Below are positions 41,799-51,743 of a DNA stretch of 64,000 nucleotides, in pieces. Both the position numbers and the translations under genes were made by a program. Source of the DNA: Pseudidiomarina tainanensis (GTDB taxonomy: Bacteria; Pseudomonadota; Gammaproteobacteria; Enterobacterales; Alteromonadaceae); assembly GCF_004214835.1 (NCBI RefSeq), contig NZ_PIQJ01000001.1, positions 186,001 to 250,000 of the forward strand, read 5' to 3'. The notes under the pieces are model-generated. The model had not been told where the DNA came from and searched no databases. It worked only from the letters and a program-made list of their open reading frames with translations. Positions within the stretch are counted from its first letter, which is position 1, and every line of letters starts with the position of its first letter.

Positions 41799-42792
41799 GA
41801 TAGCCACTGTCCTCTTTCACTTTGCCGCGAAACACCCAATAAGTGTAACCGGTGTACGCGAAAATAATTGGTAAGAGAACAACGGCGCCTACAAGCAAGA
41901 ACGCCAAGCTATTATCCGGTCCGGCAGCTTCCCAAATAGTAATTTCAAACGGAATTAGATACGGGAAGATACTGACGGCGAAGCCAACGAAAGCAATTAG
42001 AAACACGCCAAGCGCCCATAAATAGGGGCGACCTTCTTGTTGCTTGGTGAGTGAATTGAGCAATCCACCGCCAATCAGCGTCAAGGCAAATGGCACCACC
42101 CATAACACTGCCGAGCCGGGCCAAGTAAGCCAGCGTTCAGCGACATTTTCAAATGATGACACCAAGTAAATACTGACTGTCGCAATGGCAAGGATCAACA
42201 AGATGGCGCTGTTTCGTCCATAGTTGTATGCGCGCGCTTGCAGTGGTCCGTCGGTTTTCATGACCAGCCATGTTGCGCCCAAAAGCGCATAGCCAACACA
42301 TACCGCAATACCAGCAAAAATGGTAAATGGGCTTAACCAGTCAAACCAGCCGCCAGAATAAGCACGGTCAGTCACTTCAATACCTTGCAGCATGGCACCC
42401 AACATGATGCCTTGGCTTAACGCCGCGACCATTGAGCCGAGCATAAAAGCGCGATCCCACCAATGCTTATTGGCTTTACTTTTGAAGCGGAATTCAAATG
42501 CGACACCGCGGAAAATCAACCCCAATAGCATGGCAATAACAGGCATGTAAAGCGCGGGCATGAGTACCGAATAGGCTAACGGGAATACCGCAAGCAAGCC
42601 GCCACCACCAAGTACTAACCACGTTTCGTTACCATCCCATACGGGTGCCACACTATTGACCATGCGGTCGCGATATTTTTCCTCGCGAATCCACGGGAAT
42701 AAAATTCCCATACCCAAATCAAAGCCGTCCAGCGCCACGTAAGCGAACACTGCAATTGCAATCAGTGCTGCCCAAATGAGTGCATAATCCAT
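41791..42792 (-). CDS. cydB: Cytochrome bd-type (cyanide-insensitive) quinol oxidase subunit II
   Basis: 333 residues, eight to nine transmembrane helices, start MDYALIWAALIAIAVFAYVALDGFDLGMGI and the NGNETWL-like WDGNETWLVLGGGGLLA motif of CydB/CioB. With subunit I, three bases upstream, and the DUF2474 protein it forms the membrane quinol oxidase that reduces oxygen to water. Shorter than E. coli CydB (379), as usual for the CioB branch. Confidence 0.93.
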   Translation of the reverse strand: MDYALIWAALIAIAVFAYVALDGFDLGMGILFPWIREEKYRDRMVNSVAPVWDGNETWLVLGGGGLLAVFPLAYSVLMPALYMPVIAMLLGLIFRGVAFEFRFKSKANKHWWDRAFMLGSMVAALSQGIMLGAMLQGIEVTDRAYSGGWFDWLSPFTIFAGIAVCVGYALLGATWLVMKTDGPLQARAYNYGRNSAILLILAIATVSIYLVSSFENVAERWLTWPGSAVLWVVPFALTLIGGGLLNSLTKQQEGRPYLWALGVFLIAFVGFAVSIFPYLIPFEITIWEAAGPDNSLAFLLVGAVVLLPIIFAYTGYTYWVFRGKVKEDSGYHD

Positions 42793-42795
42793 CGC

Positions 42796-44190
42796 TTAGT
42801 CCTCCTCGTGATATAGGCGTTCAGCGGCCATTGGCACGCGTGCATATTCAGGAATATGGGTATGCTCAGGGCTACCGGCCATTTTGCGTAAGATATAAAC
42901 CGTACCGGCACCGAATACTAAGAAGTACACCACGATAAAGGCGATGAGGCTGGCGCCGACGCCAACTGCATCAATGGGTGAGGCGGCGTCACTCGTACGT
43001 AGCAATCCTTGAATTACCCATGGTTGGCGGCCTACTTCAGTCACAATCCAACCGGCGATAACCGCAACAAAGCCCATTGGCCCCATAAAGAGAGCTGCAC
43101 GGTGAATCGCTCTCGAGTCATAAAGCTTTTTGCGCAGCCGCAGATAGCCAGACCATAAGCCAATCAGCATCATCAACACGCCAATACCAACCATGATGCG
43201 GAACGACCAAAACACAATCGGAACCGGCGGCCATTCATCACGTGGAAAAGCGTCCAGTCCCGTAACTGTAGCGTCGACGTCGTGTTTTAAAATCAAGCTG
43301 GCAAGGCCAGGTATCTTAATCGCATAATCAACTTCGGCTGTTTCTTCATTGGGCCAGCCAAATAAGTACAAGGGCGCTTGTGATTCAGACTTAAAGTGGC
43401 CTTCCATTGCGGCCACTTTGGCGGGTTGATGCTCTTGTGTATTTAAGCCGTGAAGGTCGCCAACGAATACTTGCAGCGGCGCGACAATCAACGCCATCCA
43501 CATCGCCATCGAAAACATTTTGCGAGCGGCTTGCGAGCTTTTGTCTTTCAACAAATGCCAAGCCCCAACCGCGCCAACTACAAACGCAGTCGTTAAATAT
43601 GCGGCAATCAGCATGTGCGCGAGGCGATAGGGGAACGATGGATTAAATATGGCTTCTAGCCAACTGGTGACCACATATTGACCTTGCTCATTTATGGCGA
43701 AGCCGGCTGGGGTTTGCATCCAGCTATTGACCGATAAAATCCAGAAGGCACTAATCGCGGTACCTACAGCAACCATGAGGGTTGCAAAGTAATGTAAGCG
43801 CTCACCAACCTTGTTCATCCCGAAGAGCATGACACCTAAGAATCCGGCCTCTAAGAAAAACGCTGTGAGTACCTCGTAGCCCATCAATGGACCAATGACG
43901 GGACCCGCCTTGTCGGAGAATACCGACCAGTTGGTACCGAACTGGTAACTCATCACAATGCCGGAGACCACACCCATGCCAAAGGCAACCGCGAAGATTT
44001 TCACCCAGTAACGGTAGAGCTTTTGATACACTGGATTGCGCGTTTTAAGAAATAAACCTTCGAGTACTGCAAGATAACTGGCTAAGCCAATGGTGAAGGC
44101 GGGGAAAATAATATGGAAGGCAATAGTGAATGCGAATTGAAATCGGGCAAGTAATATCGCATCTGCCTGTGTGAACCAACTTTCGAACAT
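42796..44190 (-). CDS. cydA: Cytochrome bd-type (cyanide-insensitive) quinol oxidase subunit I
   Basis: 464 residues with about nine helices. Heme ligands are in RFQFAFTIAFHIIFPAF (the conserved His near 20), GMGVVSGIVMSYQFGTNW and the C-terminal GRQPWVIQGLLRT, the CydA hallmark. The Q-loop is short, typical of the CioA (cyanide-insensitive) subtype rather than E. coli CydA (522 residues). First gene of cioA-cioB-DUF2474. It supports respiration at low oxygen or when heme-copper oxidases are inhibited. Confidence 0.93.
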   Translation of the reverse strand: MFESWFTQADAILLARFQFAFTIAFHIIFPAFTIGLASYLAVLEGLFLKTRNPVYQKLYRYWVKIFAVAFGMGVVSGIVMSYQFGTNWSVFSDKAGPVIGPLMGYEVLTAFFLEAGFLGVMLFGMNKVGERLHYFATLMVAVGTAISAFWILSVNSWMQTPAGFAINEQGQYVVTSWLEAIFNPSFPYRLAHMLIAAYLTTAFVVGAVGAWHLLKDKSSQAARKMFSMAMWMALIVAPLQVFVGDLHGLNTQEHQPAKVAAMEGHFKSESQAPLYLFGWPNEETAEVDYAIKIPGLASLILKHDVDATVTGLDAFPRDEWPPVPIVFWSFRIMVGIGVLMMLIGLWSGYLRLRKKLYDSRAIHRAALFMGPMGFVAVIAGWIVTEVGRQPWVIQGLLRTSDAASPIDAVGVGASLIAFIVVYFLVFGAGTVYILRKMAGSPEHTHIPEYARVPMAAERLYHEED

Positions 44191-44339
44191 CTTTCACCTC
44201 GTGGGTAGTATGTACCTTAGTCGAAATAAGTATAGGCATTAATTTAGCCGATTACGAATAATAAGCCGTTCATTAGCAAGATAATAACTAATCGTGCCCA
44301 TACAAAATGTATGGCAGTACCAAAACCAGAGTATTTCGT

Positions 44340-44759
44340 ATGTATGTGACGCTATTTGTGGCGGCGTTATTGTCTGCCACGCTGTTACCCGGTTCATCGG
44401 AAGTATTGTTGGTTTCGTTGCAAACGCAAGGCTATGCGGCGGGCTGGTTATGGTTGGTGGCTACGCTTGGCAATACGCTCGGTTCATGTGTGAACTATGG
44501 GTTAGGTCGCTATGCTTTGCATTGGCAACATCGGCGTTGGTTTCCGGTGTCATCAAAGCAGCTAGAGAAAGGGCAAGCGTGGTTTGGACGCTATGGCAAG
44601 TGGAGTCTATTGTTGGCATGGCTACCGGTTGTTGGTGATCCAATCACCCTTTTTGCTGGCATTATGCGGCTTCACTTCGGCGTGTTTTTGGTTCTCACTG
44701 CCATCGGCAAAGCCGCACGTTATGCGGTCATTCTTGGTTTACTGCTCAGTATCAGTTGA
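44340..44759 (+). CDS. YqaA-like DedA-family membrane protein
   Basis: 139 residues from ATG 44340 (MYVTLFVAALLSATLLPGSS); the frame is open to an ATG at 44307 but that adds a charged tail before the first helix. ATLLPGSSEVLL, GNTLGSCVNYGLGRYA, FGRYGKWSLLLAWLPVVGDP and a final helix match YqaA, the short branch of the DedA/VTT superfamily, probably lipid-handling membrane proteins. The 3' end overlaps the convergent amidohydrolase by 21 bases. Neither start has a strong ribosome binding site. Confidence 0.8.
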   Translation: MYVTLFVAALLSATLLPGSSEVLLVSLQTQGYAAGWLWLVATLGNTLGSCVNYGLGRYALHWQHRRWFPVSSKQLEKGQAWFGRYGKWSLLLAWLPVVGDPITLFAGIMRLHFGVFLVLTAIGKAARYAVILGLLLSIS

Positions 44760-46121
44760 AACGGCATATGCTGCGGCAATTTCAGCTAAGCGCGCATCGA
44801 TAGTTGCTCGATCTAACCACTGGCCAGCAACCATAACACCAGCATGTTCAGCGATAGCTTCTGGGGCAATAAGAGGATTTTCATTGAGCAACATGAAATC
44901 AGCGCGCTGACCTTCCGCAATCGCACCGAATTTATCTTTATCGGCAAAATACTCACCAGCAGCAACTGTCGCACTGTGTAATATACCTGCGGTCGGAATA
45001 CCGGCATCGCGTAACATACGAATTTCATGCATTGCCGAGAATCCCGGAACGCTGAATAACTGCGGCGCATCGGTACCGAAAATCATCGGTACACCGCCAT
45101 CATATAAGGCTTTGATGAGGCGTTGGCGGTTTTGTTGCTGCACCATGGCGTTGTCTTGATTGAAGTAACCAAGCGTGGGTTCCTCAAGGTAACCAAACCA
45201 GCCATCGCGAACTTGCTGCGGTACATATTTAATCTCTGGGTAGGCACGCAATGCATCTTTATCGGCCGCACCAATAATGGTTGCCCACAGCGCTTGGGTT
45301 GGCACCACGGCGACGTTGTAGCGCAATGATAATGCGACTAAATAATCGAGTTCATAACGTGATGCAGCGCGATTAGTTGCATCAATCGCTTCAAGGTAAC
45401 CGTCAAGGTGATCAATGGTTCGTTGTCCAGCTTTTAACGCCTCTTCCAAACCAACGTCGGTCGGCACATGGCCACCGAAGTCCATTTTTGCATTACGCGC
45501 CGTTTTCGCCATAGCTTGATATTCAGCAAGGGTTAACCCCGGATGAACCTTAAGTAAATCCCAGCCCTCATCGCGTTGGTCAATCACTCGCTGCGTCGCT
45601 TGTTCAGGTGATTCGATGCTGTTGCCGTTGAAACTTGGTCCGGCAAGATAAAGCGTAGGACCTATACGCTTGCCCTCAGTGATATCTCGTTTCAACTGCA
45701 ACTGATGCGGATAACCTAACATGCCGCGCACTGTCGTGACGCCATTCGCAACGTACATAAACAATACATCGTCGAGATAACGGTCGGGGTATTGTCCAAA
45801 ACCACTGGCTGGCGGCACATGCCCATGCATTTCAGCTAAACCAGCTAATAGATATTTGCCGGTACCGTCAATGTGCTTATAGTTCTCTGGTACTGACAAC
45901 GTTGCGGTATCACCCACGGCTGTAATCCGGTCGCCCGCAACTAATACCGTTTGGTTAGCGCGAACGTCACCGTCTGTGCGGGTTAAGGTAACCACATTAA
46001 CACCATGGAAAGCGTAACCAGTAGGCTCAACGGCAACTTCTGGCGCTTCGGGTTGTGGCTGACAGGCGCTGATAAAAAGGAGCGACAGCGACGCGATAAC
46101 AAAGGTGATGAAACGTGACAT
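44739..46121 (-). CDS. Lipoprotein amidohydrolase
   Basis: 460 residues from ATG 46121 (MSRFITFVIASLSLLFISACQPQPE), a lipoprotein signal with lipobox ISAC; the open frame 14 codons longer is unlikely. The catalytic domain reads YLLAGLAEMHGHVPPASG (HxH), LLKVHPGLT (the Lys), FGGHVPT, TIDHLDGYLE and MIFGTDAPQLFS, the metal set of imidazolonepropionase-like enzymes, and GAIAEGQRADFMLL closes the fold. Fifth amidohydrolase locus in this window; probably acts on periplasmic N-acyl or cyclic dipeptide-like substrates, unproven. Confidence 0.83.
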   Translation of the reverse strand: MSRFITFVIASLSLLFISACQPQPEAPEVAVEPTGYAFHGVNVVTLTRTDGDVRANQTVLVAGDRITAVGDTATLSVPENYKHIDGTGKYLLAGLAEMHGHVPPASGFGQYPDRYLDDVLFMYVANGVTTVRGMLGYPHQLQLKRDITEGKRIGPTLYLAGPSFNGNSIESPEQATQRVIDQRDEGWDLLKVHPGLTLAEYQAMAKTARNAKMDFGGHVPTDVGLEEALKAGQRTIDHLDGYLEAIDATNRAASRYELDYLVALSLRYNVAVVPTQALWATIIGAADKDALRAYPEIKYVPQQVRDGWFGYLEEPTLGYFNQDNAMVQQQNRQRLIKALYDGGVPMIFGTDAPQLFSVPGFSAMHEIRMLRDAGIPTAGILHSATVAAGEYFADKDKFGAIAEGQRADFMLLNENPLIAPEAIAEHAGVMVAGQWLDRATIDARLAEIAAAYAVSTDTEQ

Positions 46122-46316
46122 AAAAGGGTACCTGAGTAAAAAAGTAACGTAAAAGCTCAACACAGCATGACTGCTATTGTAGTCAAAAAGTCACAACGAC
46201 ACGGGTGTTGTTTATCGCATGAACAACTAAGATAGTCGGATTTGTACTCGCAACGGCAACAAAATGCTTTAGTCTGAACGTAATAACTTCAATAGAACAA
46301 CGAAAAAGGATCAGCC

Positions 46317-48392
46317 ATGCGTCAACTTCTAATTCCAGTGGTGCTGGGTCTCTCAGCATTAACTACGCAGCTAGTGGTTGCCCCCGCAACTGCACAAGAA
46401 GCGCCTAAAACCTTTCAAGCAGAAGATATTTTCGCATTGGAGTGGGCAAATGATGTGCAAATCTCACCCAACGGTCGTTACGTGGTGTATGTTCGTCACG
46501 GTTTCGACATCATGAAAGACAATACCAAGCGCGCGTTGTGGCTGGTCGACACTGAAACGGGATCGCATACGCCGTTGTTTGATGATCAGCATTCATACGG
46601 TAATCCAAGCTGGTCACCCGATGGTTCAAAATTAGCGTTTAGCTCCAATCGCGATGGACGCAATCAAATTCACGTGTATCACTTGGCTACGAAAACTTCG
46701 AGCGCGATTACTGAAGTAACTGAAAGCCCGCGTCAGTTCTCATGGTCGCCGGATGGCAAACACCTCGCCTTCTTGATGAATGTGGCGGCTGAGAAGACCG
46801 AGTACGCGAAAGCGGTGAAAAAGCCAAAGGCGCCAAAAGGTGCGAAGTGGGCGAAGCCGCCAGTGATTGTGGAGCGTACTTACTATCAGCGCGATGGCGC
46901 AGGTGTGCTACCTGACACCTATAGCCAGATTTTTGTAGTGCCAAGCGAAGGTGGTACCGCACGTCAATTAACTAGCGGTGCATTTAGTCATAACGGGCCG
47001 TTAGCGTGGGTTGACGGCGGTAAAGCGCTCGTGTTCAGCGCCAATCGTAACGACGATTGGGAATATCAAGTCAACGAATCTGATTTGTGGAAAGTTGCAG
47101 TACAAGATGGTGCATTGACCCAAGTCACTGATATGCCAGGCCGTGAATGGTCGCCAATCTCCTCACCAAATGGCGAGCAACTCGCGTTTTTACATCGTGG
47201 CAACGAAGCGATTCCATATCATAACGCCAAGCTACGTATAATGGATTTAGACGACAATGATCAGCGTGAACTATTAAGCGATTTTGACCGCTCGGTCGAC
47301 AGTCCGTTGTGGCTGAGCAATGACCGCCTAGCGATTCAATACGCAGACCGTGGCCGCTATAAATTGGCTGAAGTTCGTTTAAACGGTAACAAAAACGAGT
47401 GGGTGGATGATGTGGGTGGCGTTTCAGTCAGTCGTCCATACATGAGTGGTATGTTCTCAGTTGCCGCTGGTGGTAACAAAGTCGCTTACACCCGTGGCTC
47501 AAGCTATCGCCCAGCCGATGTTGCAGTGTTTGATATTCCGCGCCGTGGCGCAGCTAAACCACAAAGCTTTACGGCGTTAAATGACGACGTGTTAGGGCAT
47601 CGCCAATTGGGTAAAGTGCATGAGTTTACGTACAACTCAAGCTTCGATGATACGGAAATTCACGGTTGGTACATTACGCCGCCTGATTACGATCCGAACA
47701 AAAAATATCCGTTGCTGTTAGAAATTCACGGCGGTCCGCATCTAGCATACAGCCCGATGTTTGCAGCCGAGCAGCAGCGTTATGCCGCTGAAGGTTACAT
47801 TGTGTTTTACAACAACTATCGCGGCAGTACGTCATATGGCGCCGAGCACGCGTTAAAACTGGATGGCTTCTACTCATCTGAGCGCGATCATGCGGACCAT
47901 ATGTCAGGTATTGATGTATTGATTGAAAAAGGCATGGTTGATCCGAACAACCTGTTCATTGCTGGTGGTTCGGCAGGTGGTATCGCAACTGCGTATGCGG
48001 TTGGACTTACCGATCGGTTTAATGCAGCTGCAGCAACTAACCCTGTCATTAACTGGATTAGTAAAACGCTAACTGCAGATAGCTACTTGGGGCAAATTAC
48101 CAATCAGTTTCCAGCAATGCCGTGGGAAGACTACGATCATTATTGGAAGCGCTCACCGTTATCAATGGCGGGTAAAGTGAACACGCCAGTCATGTTATTT
48201 AGCGGTGAAAATGACCGTCGTGTGCCAATGTCGGAAATCGAGCAGTTCTACCAAGCGTTGCAATTGCGTAAAGTAGATACGGCGATGGTTCGCGTTCCCG
48301 ATGCATCGCACGGTGTGACCGCGCGTCCGTCAAATATGATTGCGAAAATTGAGCATACGTTGGCGTGGTTTAAGCTTTATCATAAAAAATAA
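46317..48392 (+). CDS. Secreted S9 prolyl-oligopeptidase-family peptidase
   Basis: 691 residues. Signal peptide ([20 protein letters not shown]), a beta-propeller at ~40-390 with WD40-like [15 protein letters not shown] and [12 protein letters not shown] repeats, then an alpha/beta hydrolase. The triad is Ser in [10 protein letters not shown] (about 552), Asp in SGENDRRVP (about 632) and His in [11 protein letters not shown] (about 664). Acts as a periplasmic dipeptidyl- or oligopeptidase. AAGGA is near the ATG. A strong terminator lies 29 bases after the stop. Confidence 0.92.
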   Translation: MRQLLIPVVLGLSALTTQLVVAPATAQEAPKTFQAEDIFALEWANDVQISPNGRYVVYVRHGFDIMKDNTKRALWLVDTETGSHTPLFDDQHSYGNPSWSPDGSKLAFSSNRDGRNQIHVYHLATKTSSAITEVTESPRQFSWSPDGKHLAFLMNVAAEKTEYAKAVKKPKAPKGAKWAKPPVIVERTYYQRDGAGVLPDTYSQIFVVPSEGGTARQLTSGAFSHNGPLAWVDGGKALVFSANRNDDWEYQVNESDLWKVAVQDGALTQVTDMPGREWSPISSPNGEQLAFLHRGNEAIPYHNAKLRIMDLDDNDQRELLSDFDRSVDSPLWLSNDRLAIQYADRGRYKLAEVRLNGNKNEWVDDVGGVSVSRPYMSGMFSVAAGGNKVAYTRGSSYRPADVAVFDIPRRGAAKPQSFTALNDDVLGHRQLGKVHEFTYNSSFDDTEIHGWYITPPDYDPNKKYPLLLEIHGGPHLAYSPMFAAEQQRYAAEGYIVFYNNYRGSTSYGAEHALKLDGFYSSERDHADHMSGIDVLIEKGMVDPNNLFIAGGSAGGIATAYAVGLTDRFNAAAATNPVINWISKTLTADSYLGQITNQFPAMPWEDYDHYWKRSPLSMAGKVNTPVMLFSGENDRRVPMSEIEQFYQALQLRKVDTAMVRVPDASHGVTARPSNMIAKIEHTLAWFKLYHKK

Positions 48393-48420
48393 CTGCAGCT
48401 AGTCATGCGGTAACAAAATG

Positions 48421-48466
48421 GTTGCGATGTCATATTTTTTGCTATGATGTCGCAACTTTTTTTTTG
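48421..48466 (+). terminator. Rho-independent terminator after the S9 peptidase gene
   Basis: GTTGCGATGTCAT (48421-48433) pairs with ATGATGTCGCAAC (48444-48456), 11 of 13, followed by ten T residues. It ends only 24 bases before the start of the next gene. Confidence 0.8.
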
Positions 48467-48490
48467 ATTGATGAAGTGACAAGGCAGAGC

Positions 48491-48991
48491 ATGGAACGTT
48501 TCATTGAAAACCTAATGTATAGTTTGCGTTGGTTGTTAGCGCCTATTTATCTCGGTTTGAGTCTGGCGGTTTTACTATTGGGTGTGAAGTTCTTTCAAGA
48601 GCTCATTCATGTATTTCCAAACATTCTTGAGATTAAAGAAGTCGATCTGATCCTGCTTACCCTAACCCTAATTGATATTGCATTGGTCGGTGGCTTGCTG
48701 GTGATGGTGATGCTCAGTGGTTACGAAAACTTTGTCTCCACGCTTAACATCAATAACGACACGGAAAAGCTCGCGTGGCTTGGTAAAATTGACTCGGGCG
48801 GTTTGAAGAATAAAGTGGCAGCGTCGATTGTTGCGATTTCATCAATCCACTTGCTGAAAGTATTCATGAACGCGCAAAACATCGACCACGACACCATCAA
48901 GTGGTACGTGATTATCCACTTAACCTTTGTCGGCTCTGCTTTTGCGATGGGTTACTTAGACAAAGTAACCCGCAAACAAGGTGATGATTAA
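48491..48991 (+). CDS. UPF0114/YqhA-family membrane protein
   Basis: 166 residues from ATG 48491 ([20 protein letters not shown]); the frame is open from 48422 but that part lies in the terminator. Three to four transmembrane helices, with the UPF0114 motif [14 protein letters not shown] and [16 protein letters not shown]. YqhA-type proteins are inner-membrane proteins of unknown role. The leader between terminator and start is only 24 bases, so the promoter must overlap the hairpin or transcription reads through. Its last four bases overlap alr. Confidence 0.85.
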   Translation: MERFIENLMYSLRWLLAPIYLGLSLAVLLLGVKFFQELIHVFPNILEIKEVDLILLTLTLIDIALVGGLLVMVMLSGYENFVSTLNINNDTEKLAWLGKIDSGGLKNKVAASIVAISSIHLLKVFMNAQNIDHDTIKWYVIIHLTFVGSAFAMGYLDKVTRKQGDD

Positions 48992-50097
48992 CGCGTCACG
49001 CGAGGCACGCGCGCGGTAACATTGGTGAGCAAATCGTAGCTAATGGTACCAGCGTGTGTGGCCACTCGGCCAACACTCAAATTGGGTCCCCATAATTCTG
49101 CTTCATCGCCAATGGCGATATCAGTAAAGTCAGTGATATCCACTGTGATCATATCCATTGATACCGTGCCGGCTAACGGCACTTCATGACCCTTTAGCCA
49201 CACTGGTGTGCCATTTTTAGCATGACGCGGATAGCCGTCTGCATAACCTATGGCGACAGTTGCAATGAGGCTCGGTCGCGTTGCTGTCCACGTACCGCCA
49301 TAACCGACGCTCTCGCCTTTCGCAACGTTACGAATAGCAATAACAGGCGCTACAAGACGCATGACCGGACGCAGTGGTTCGGGTAATTCAATGGCTTTTT
49401 CTACTGGGTTGTCACCATAGAGCAAAATCCCAGTGCGCACCCAGTGGCCGTTATGTTGTGCCATATCAATGGCTGAGCTCAACAGCGCTGCTGAAGTTGC
49501 TAAACTCATATCGAGTTTGGACTCGGTTTGTGCACAGACATCTTCAAACAGCTCAAGTTGTTTGTCGTTCAGTGGATGCGTCTGTTTCTCAGCATTGGCA
49601 AAATGCGACATCATGGTCACGCTGCCAACCTGGGGGGAGGCCTTAAGTTCTTCGTAAACACGCTGAGCTTCAGCTGGCGACCAACCCAATCGATGCATAC
49701 CTGTATCGACTTTCAGCCACACCGATAACGGCCGTACCATGCGTGACATTAAAATTGCATCGAGTTGTTGTTGCTGGTGCACCACTGGCTGGAAGTTATG
49801 ATGGGCGCAAACGGGCAATTCGGCTTCGCTAAAACACCCTTCCAGCAACACAATTGGGTGTTGGAATCCGGCATTGCGAATCTCGATAGCTTCGTCAATA
49901 AAAGCCACGGCGAACGCATCCACGTGTTCGCTAATCGCTTCAGCAACAGTAAGCACACCGTGACCATAACCATCGGCTTTAATCACGCCTAACAAACGTG
50001 CATCACCAGCTAGCTGGCGCGCAATGCGTGCATTATGATGCAAAGCATCGCGGTCGATCTCGGCACGGGTAGGGCGAAAATGAACACCATTAGCCAT
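48988..50097 (-). CDS. alr: Alanine racemase
   Basis: 369 residues, fold-type III PLP enzyme. Lys40 in [11 protein letters not shown] binds PLP; the second catalytic Tyr is in [11 protein letters not shown]; the C-terminal domain has [12 protein letters not shown], then [21 protein letters not shown]. Converts L- to D-alanine for peptidoglycan. The ATG at 50097 ([14 protein letters not shown]) fits the family. It converges with the UPF0114 gene with a 4-base overlap. Confidence 0.95.
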   Translation of the reverse strand: MANGVHFRPTRAEIDRDALHHNARIARQLAGDARLLGVIKADGYGHGVLTVAEAISEHVDAFAVAFIDEAIEIRNAGFQHPIVLLEGCFSEAELPVCAHHNFQPVVHQQQQLDAILMSRMVRPLSVWLKVDTGMHRLGWSPAEAQRVYEELKASPQVGSVTMMSHFANAEKQTHPLNDKQLELFEDVCAQTESKLDMSLATSAALLSSAIDMAQHNGHWVRTGILLYGDNPVEKAIELPEPLRPVMRLVAPVIAIRNVAKGESVGYGGTWTATRPSLIATVAIGYADGYPRHAKNGTPVWLKGHEVPLAGTVSMDMITVDITDFTDIAIGDEAELWGPNLSVGRVATHAGTISYDLLTNVTARVPRVTR

Positions 50098-50173
50098 GAT
50101 GCACTCCTAGCCATTCCGCTAATTTTGTCACGGTGATTGTCATCACGCCGAGATACCACATACAACGTTTTCC

Positions 50174-51547
50174 TTAAATCATTATAAAACTAGCGATAAC
50201 GTACAACACAAGCGTGACGCCACCAGCTGTCAGCGCATACGGCAATTGTGTACGCACGTGCTCGAGTAGGTCACAGCCAGATGCTAATGCTGATACCGCG
50301 GTGGTATCAGAAATCGGTGAGCAGTGGTCACCAAACACACCACCACCTAATACGGCAGCCAATAGCAGCGGTGCTGGCAAATCAAGCGCAATAATCATCG
50401 GTGCAGCAATCGGAATCAAAATAGCAAAGGTGCCCCATGAAGTTCCGGTTGTGAACGAAATCAGTGCACCGGTTAAGAATAACATAGGCGCAATTAAATA
50501 GAGGGGTAAGAAATCGCCAACTAAGTTAGCTAAGAAGATACCCGTACCTAATTCCCGTAAGCTGCTACCTAGCGCCAAAGACAGCAATACGATGCTCACT
50601 AATGGCAAGAGCTCGCTCATACCTTTAAAGCCGATATCTACCAACTGTTGATGGCTTTTGCGTCGACTCATCAGCAACATTATATAAGCAACGACGCAAG
50701 CCAAAGCGGTCGCATACAATACTGATTTAGAGCCATCTCCTTGGGTGATATCCCCGTCGCCAGTACCAAACATAAATGCCACCATACCGAACACCATCAC
50801 TGCCAGCGGTACCAGCATATAGCGAGCTTTGCTGTTACTCGGCACGTGTTCCGGAATATCTTGATGGGGTTGCGGCTGCTGTTCAACGGTGCGCATTGGT
50901 CCATATACTTTGCCTGAAAAGGCGGTATAAAACACGATGCTGAGTGTAACGAGTGCGTAAAAGTTATAAGGGATAGTGGCCCAGAGCGTGCTCACAGATG
51001 AGCCAGGTAAACCTTGCTGTTCAATCATGCCAAGTACATAGGCACCCCAACCGTTCAGTAGTATCAAAATACACACGGGAGCACTGGTACTATCGATTAA
51101 GTAGGCTAAACGCGCACGGCTCATGCCAAGCTTTTCGAATAAGCCACGCGATAAAATACCGGCTGTGAGGACACTTAAATTCGATTCGATAAAGACAAAG
51201 ATTCCGGTAAATACCGTCATTAAGCTGGCGCTACGCTTGGTTTTACCAAGGCCGCGAGCCAGCAGAGCCTCAACTGTTGCTGCCACGCCACCAGACTCAC
51301 GAATGTAAGCAAGTAGCGCACCCACCATTAAGCTAAACACCAGAATACGGGTATTACTGGCTGAGCCAAATACGGCAACAATGCGCTCAATGGTCGCGAC
51401 AAACGTGAGTAAAACTGATTCGCCACCTTGAAGGGTGAGGAGCAATTCAGAAGTCATAATGGCAAGGAGTAGCGCAACTATGACTTCTTTACGCCAGAAC
51501 ACCACTAATATCGCGACAAGTGGCGGTAAGACAGACATCCAACTCAT
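50174..51547 (-). CDS. NhaC-family Na+/H+ antiporter
   Basis: 457 residues, 11-12 transmembrane helices. VFIESNLSVLTAGILSRGLF and GGGVFGDHCSPISDTTAVSA, then LASGCDLLEHVRTQLPYAL, are the signature NhaC motifs (the GDHxSPISDTT helix break). Exports Na+ and may take part in pH or salt balance, fitting a marine cell; some members carry organic acids or malate-lactate instead. Probably monocistronic; alr lies downstream on the same strand, 76 bases away, with a hairpin-like GGTGAT/ATCACC in between. Confidence 0.88.
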   Translation of the reverse strand: MSWMSVLPPLVAILVVFWRKEVIVALLLAIMTSELLLTLQGGESVLLTFVATIERIVAVFGSASNTRILVFSLMVGALLAYIRESGGVAATVEALLARGLGKTKRSASLMTVFTGIFVFIESNLSVLTAGILSRGLFEKLGMSRARLAYLIDSTSAPVCILILLNGWGAYVLGMIEQQGLPGSSVSTLWATIPYNFYALVTLSIVFYTAFSGKVYGPMRTVEQQPQPHQDIPEHVPSNSKARYMLVPLAVMVFGMVAFMFGTGDGDITQGDGSKSVLYATALACVVAYIMLLMSRRKSHQQLVDIGFKGMSELLPLVSIVLLSLALGSSLRELGTGIFLANLVGDFLPLYLIAPMLFLTGALISFTTGTSWGTFAILIPIAAPMIIALDLPAPLLLAAVLGGGVFGDHCSPISDTTAVSALASGCDLLEHVRTQLPYALTAGGVTLVLYVIASFIMI

Positions 51548-51685
51548 GGGAATGGCCTTTTGTTGTTATTGTTCGGCTTTTTGATAGCTATACGTTCAAT
51601 AGTGCCAAGGCTTTGCAATAGATGCAATTTCTCATCAGCAATTATGACACTGCGCAAAAAAAACCACGAACACTATTGTAATTTA

Positions 51686-51704
51686 AATGCGAATCGTTAT
51701 CATT
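51686..51704. promoter_or_regulatory. Fur box upstream of the TonB receptor/PepSY operon
   Basis: AATGCGAATCGTTATCATT matches 16 of 19 positions of the Fur consensus AATGATAATCATTATCATT. It ends 39 bases before the receptor start, so Fe-Fur should repress this pair. Confidence 0.75.
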
Positions 51705-51743
51705 AGCGCAATCATTTAGGCCGCTCTAATTTCGGGGGAAGTC

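Noticed and set aside
48422-48490. N-terminal extension of the UPF0114 protein
   Set aside because: This stretch is the terminator hairpin and T-run of the previous gene; homology starts at 48491.
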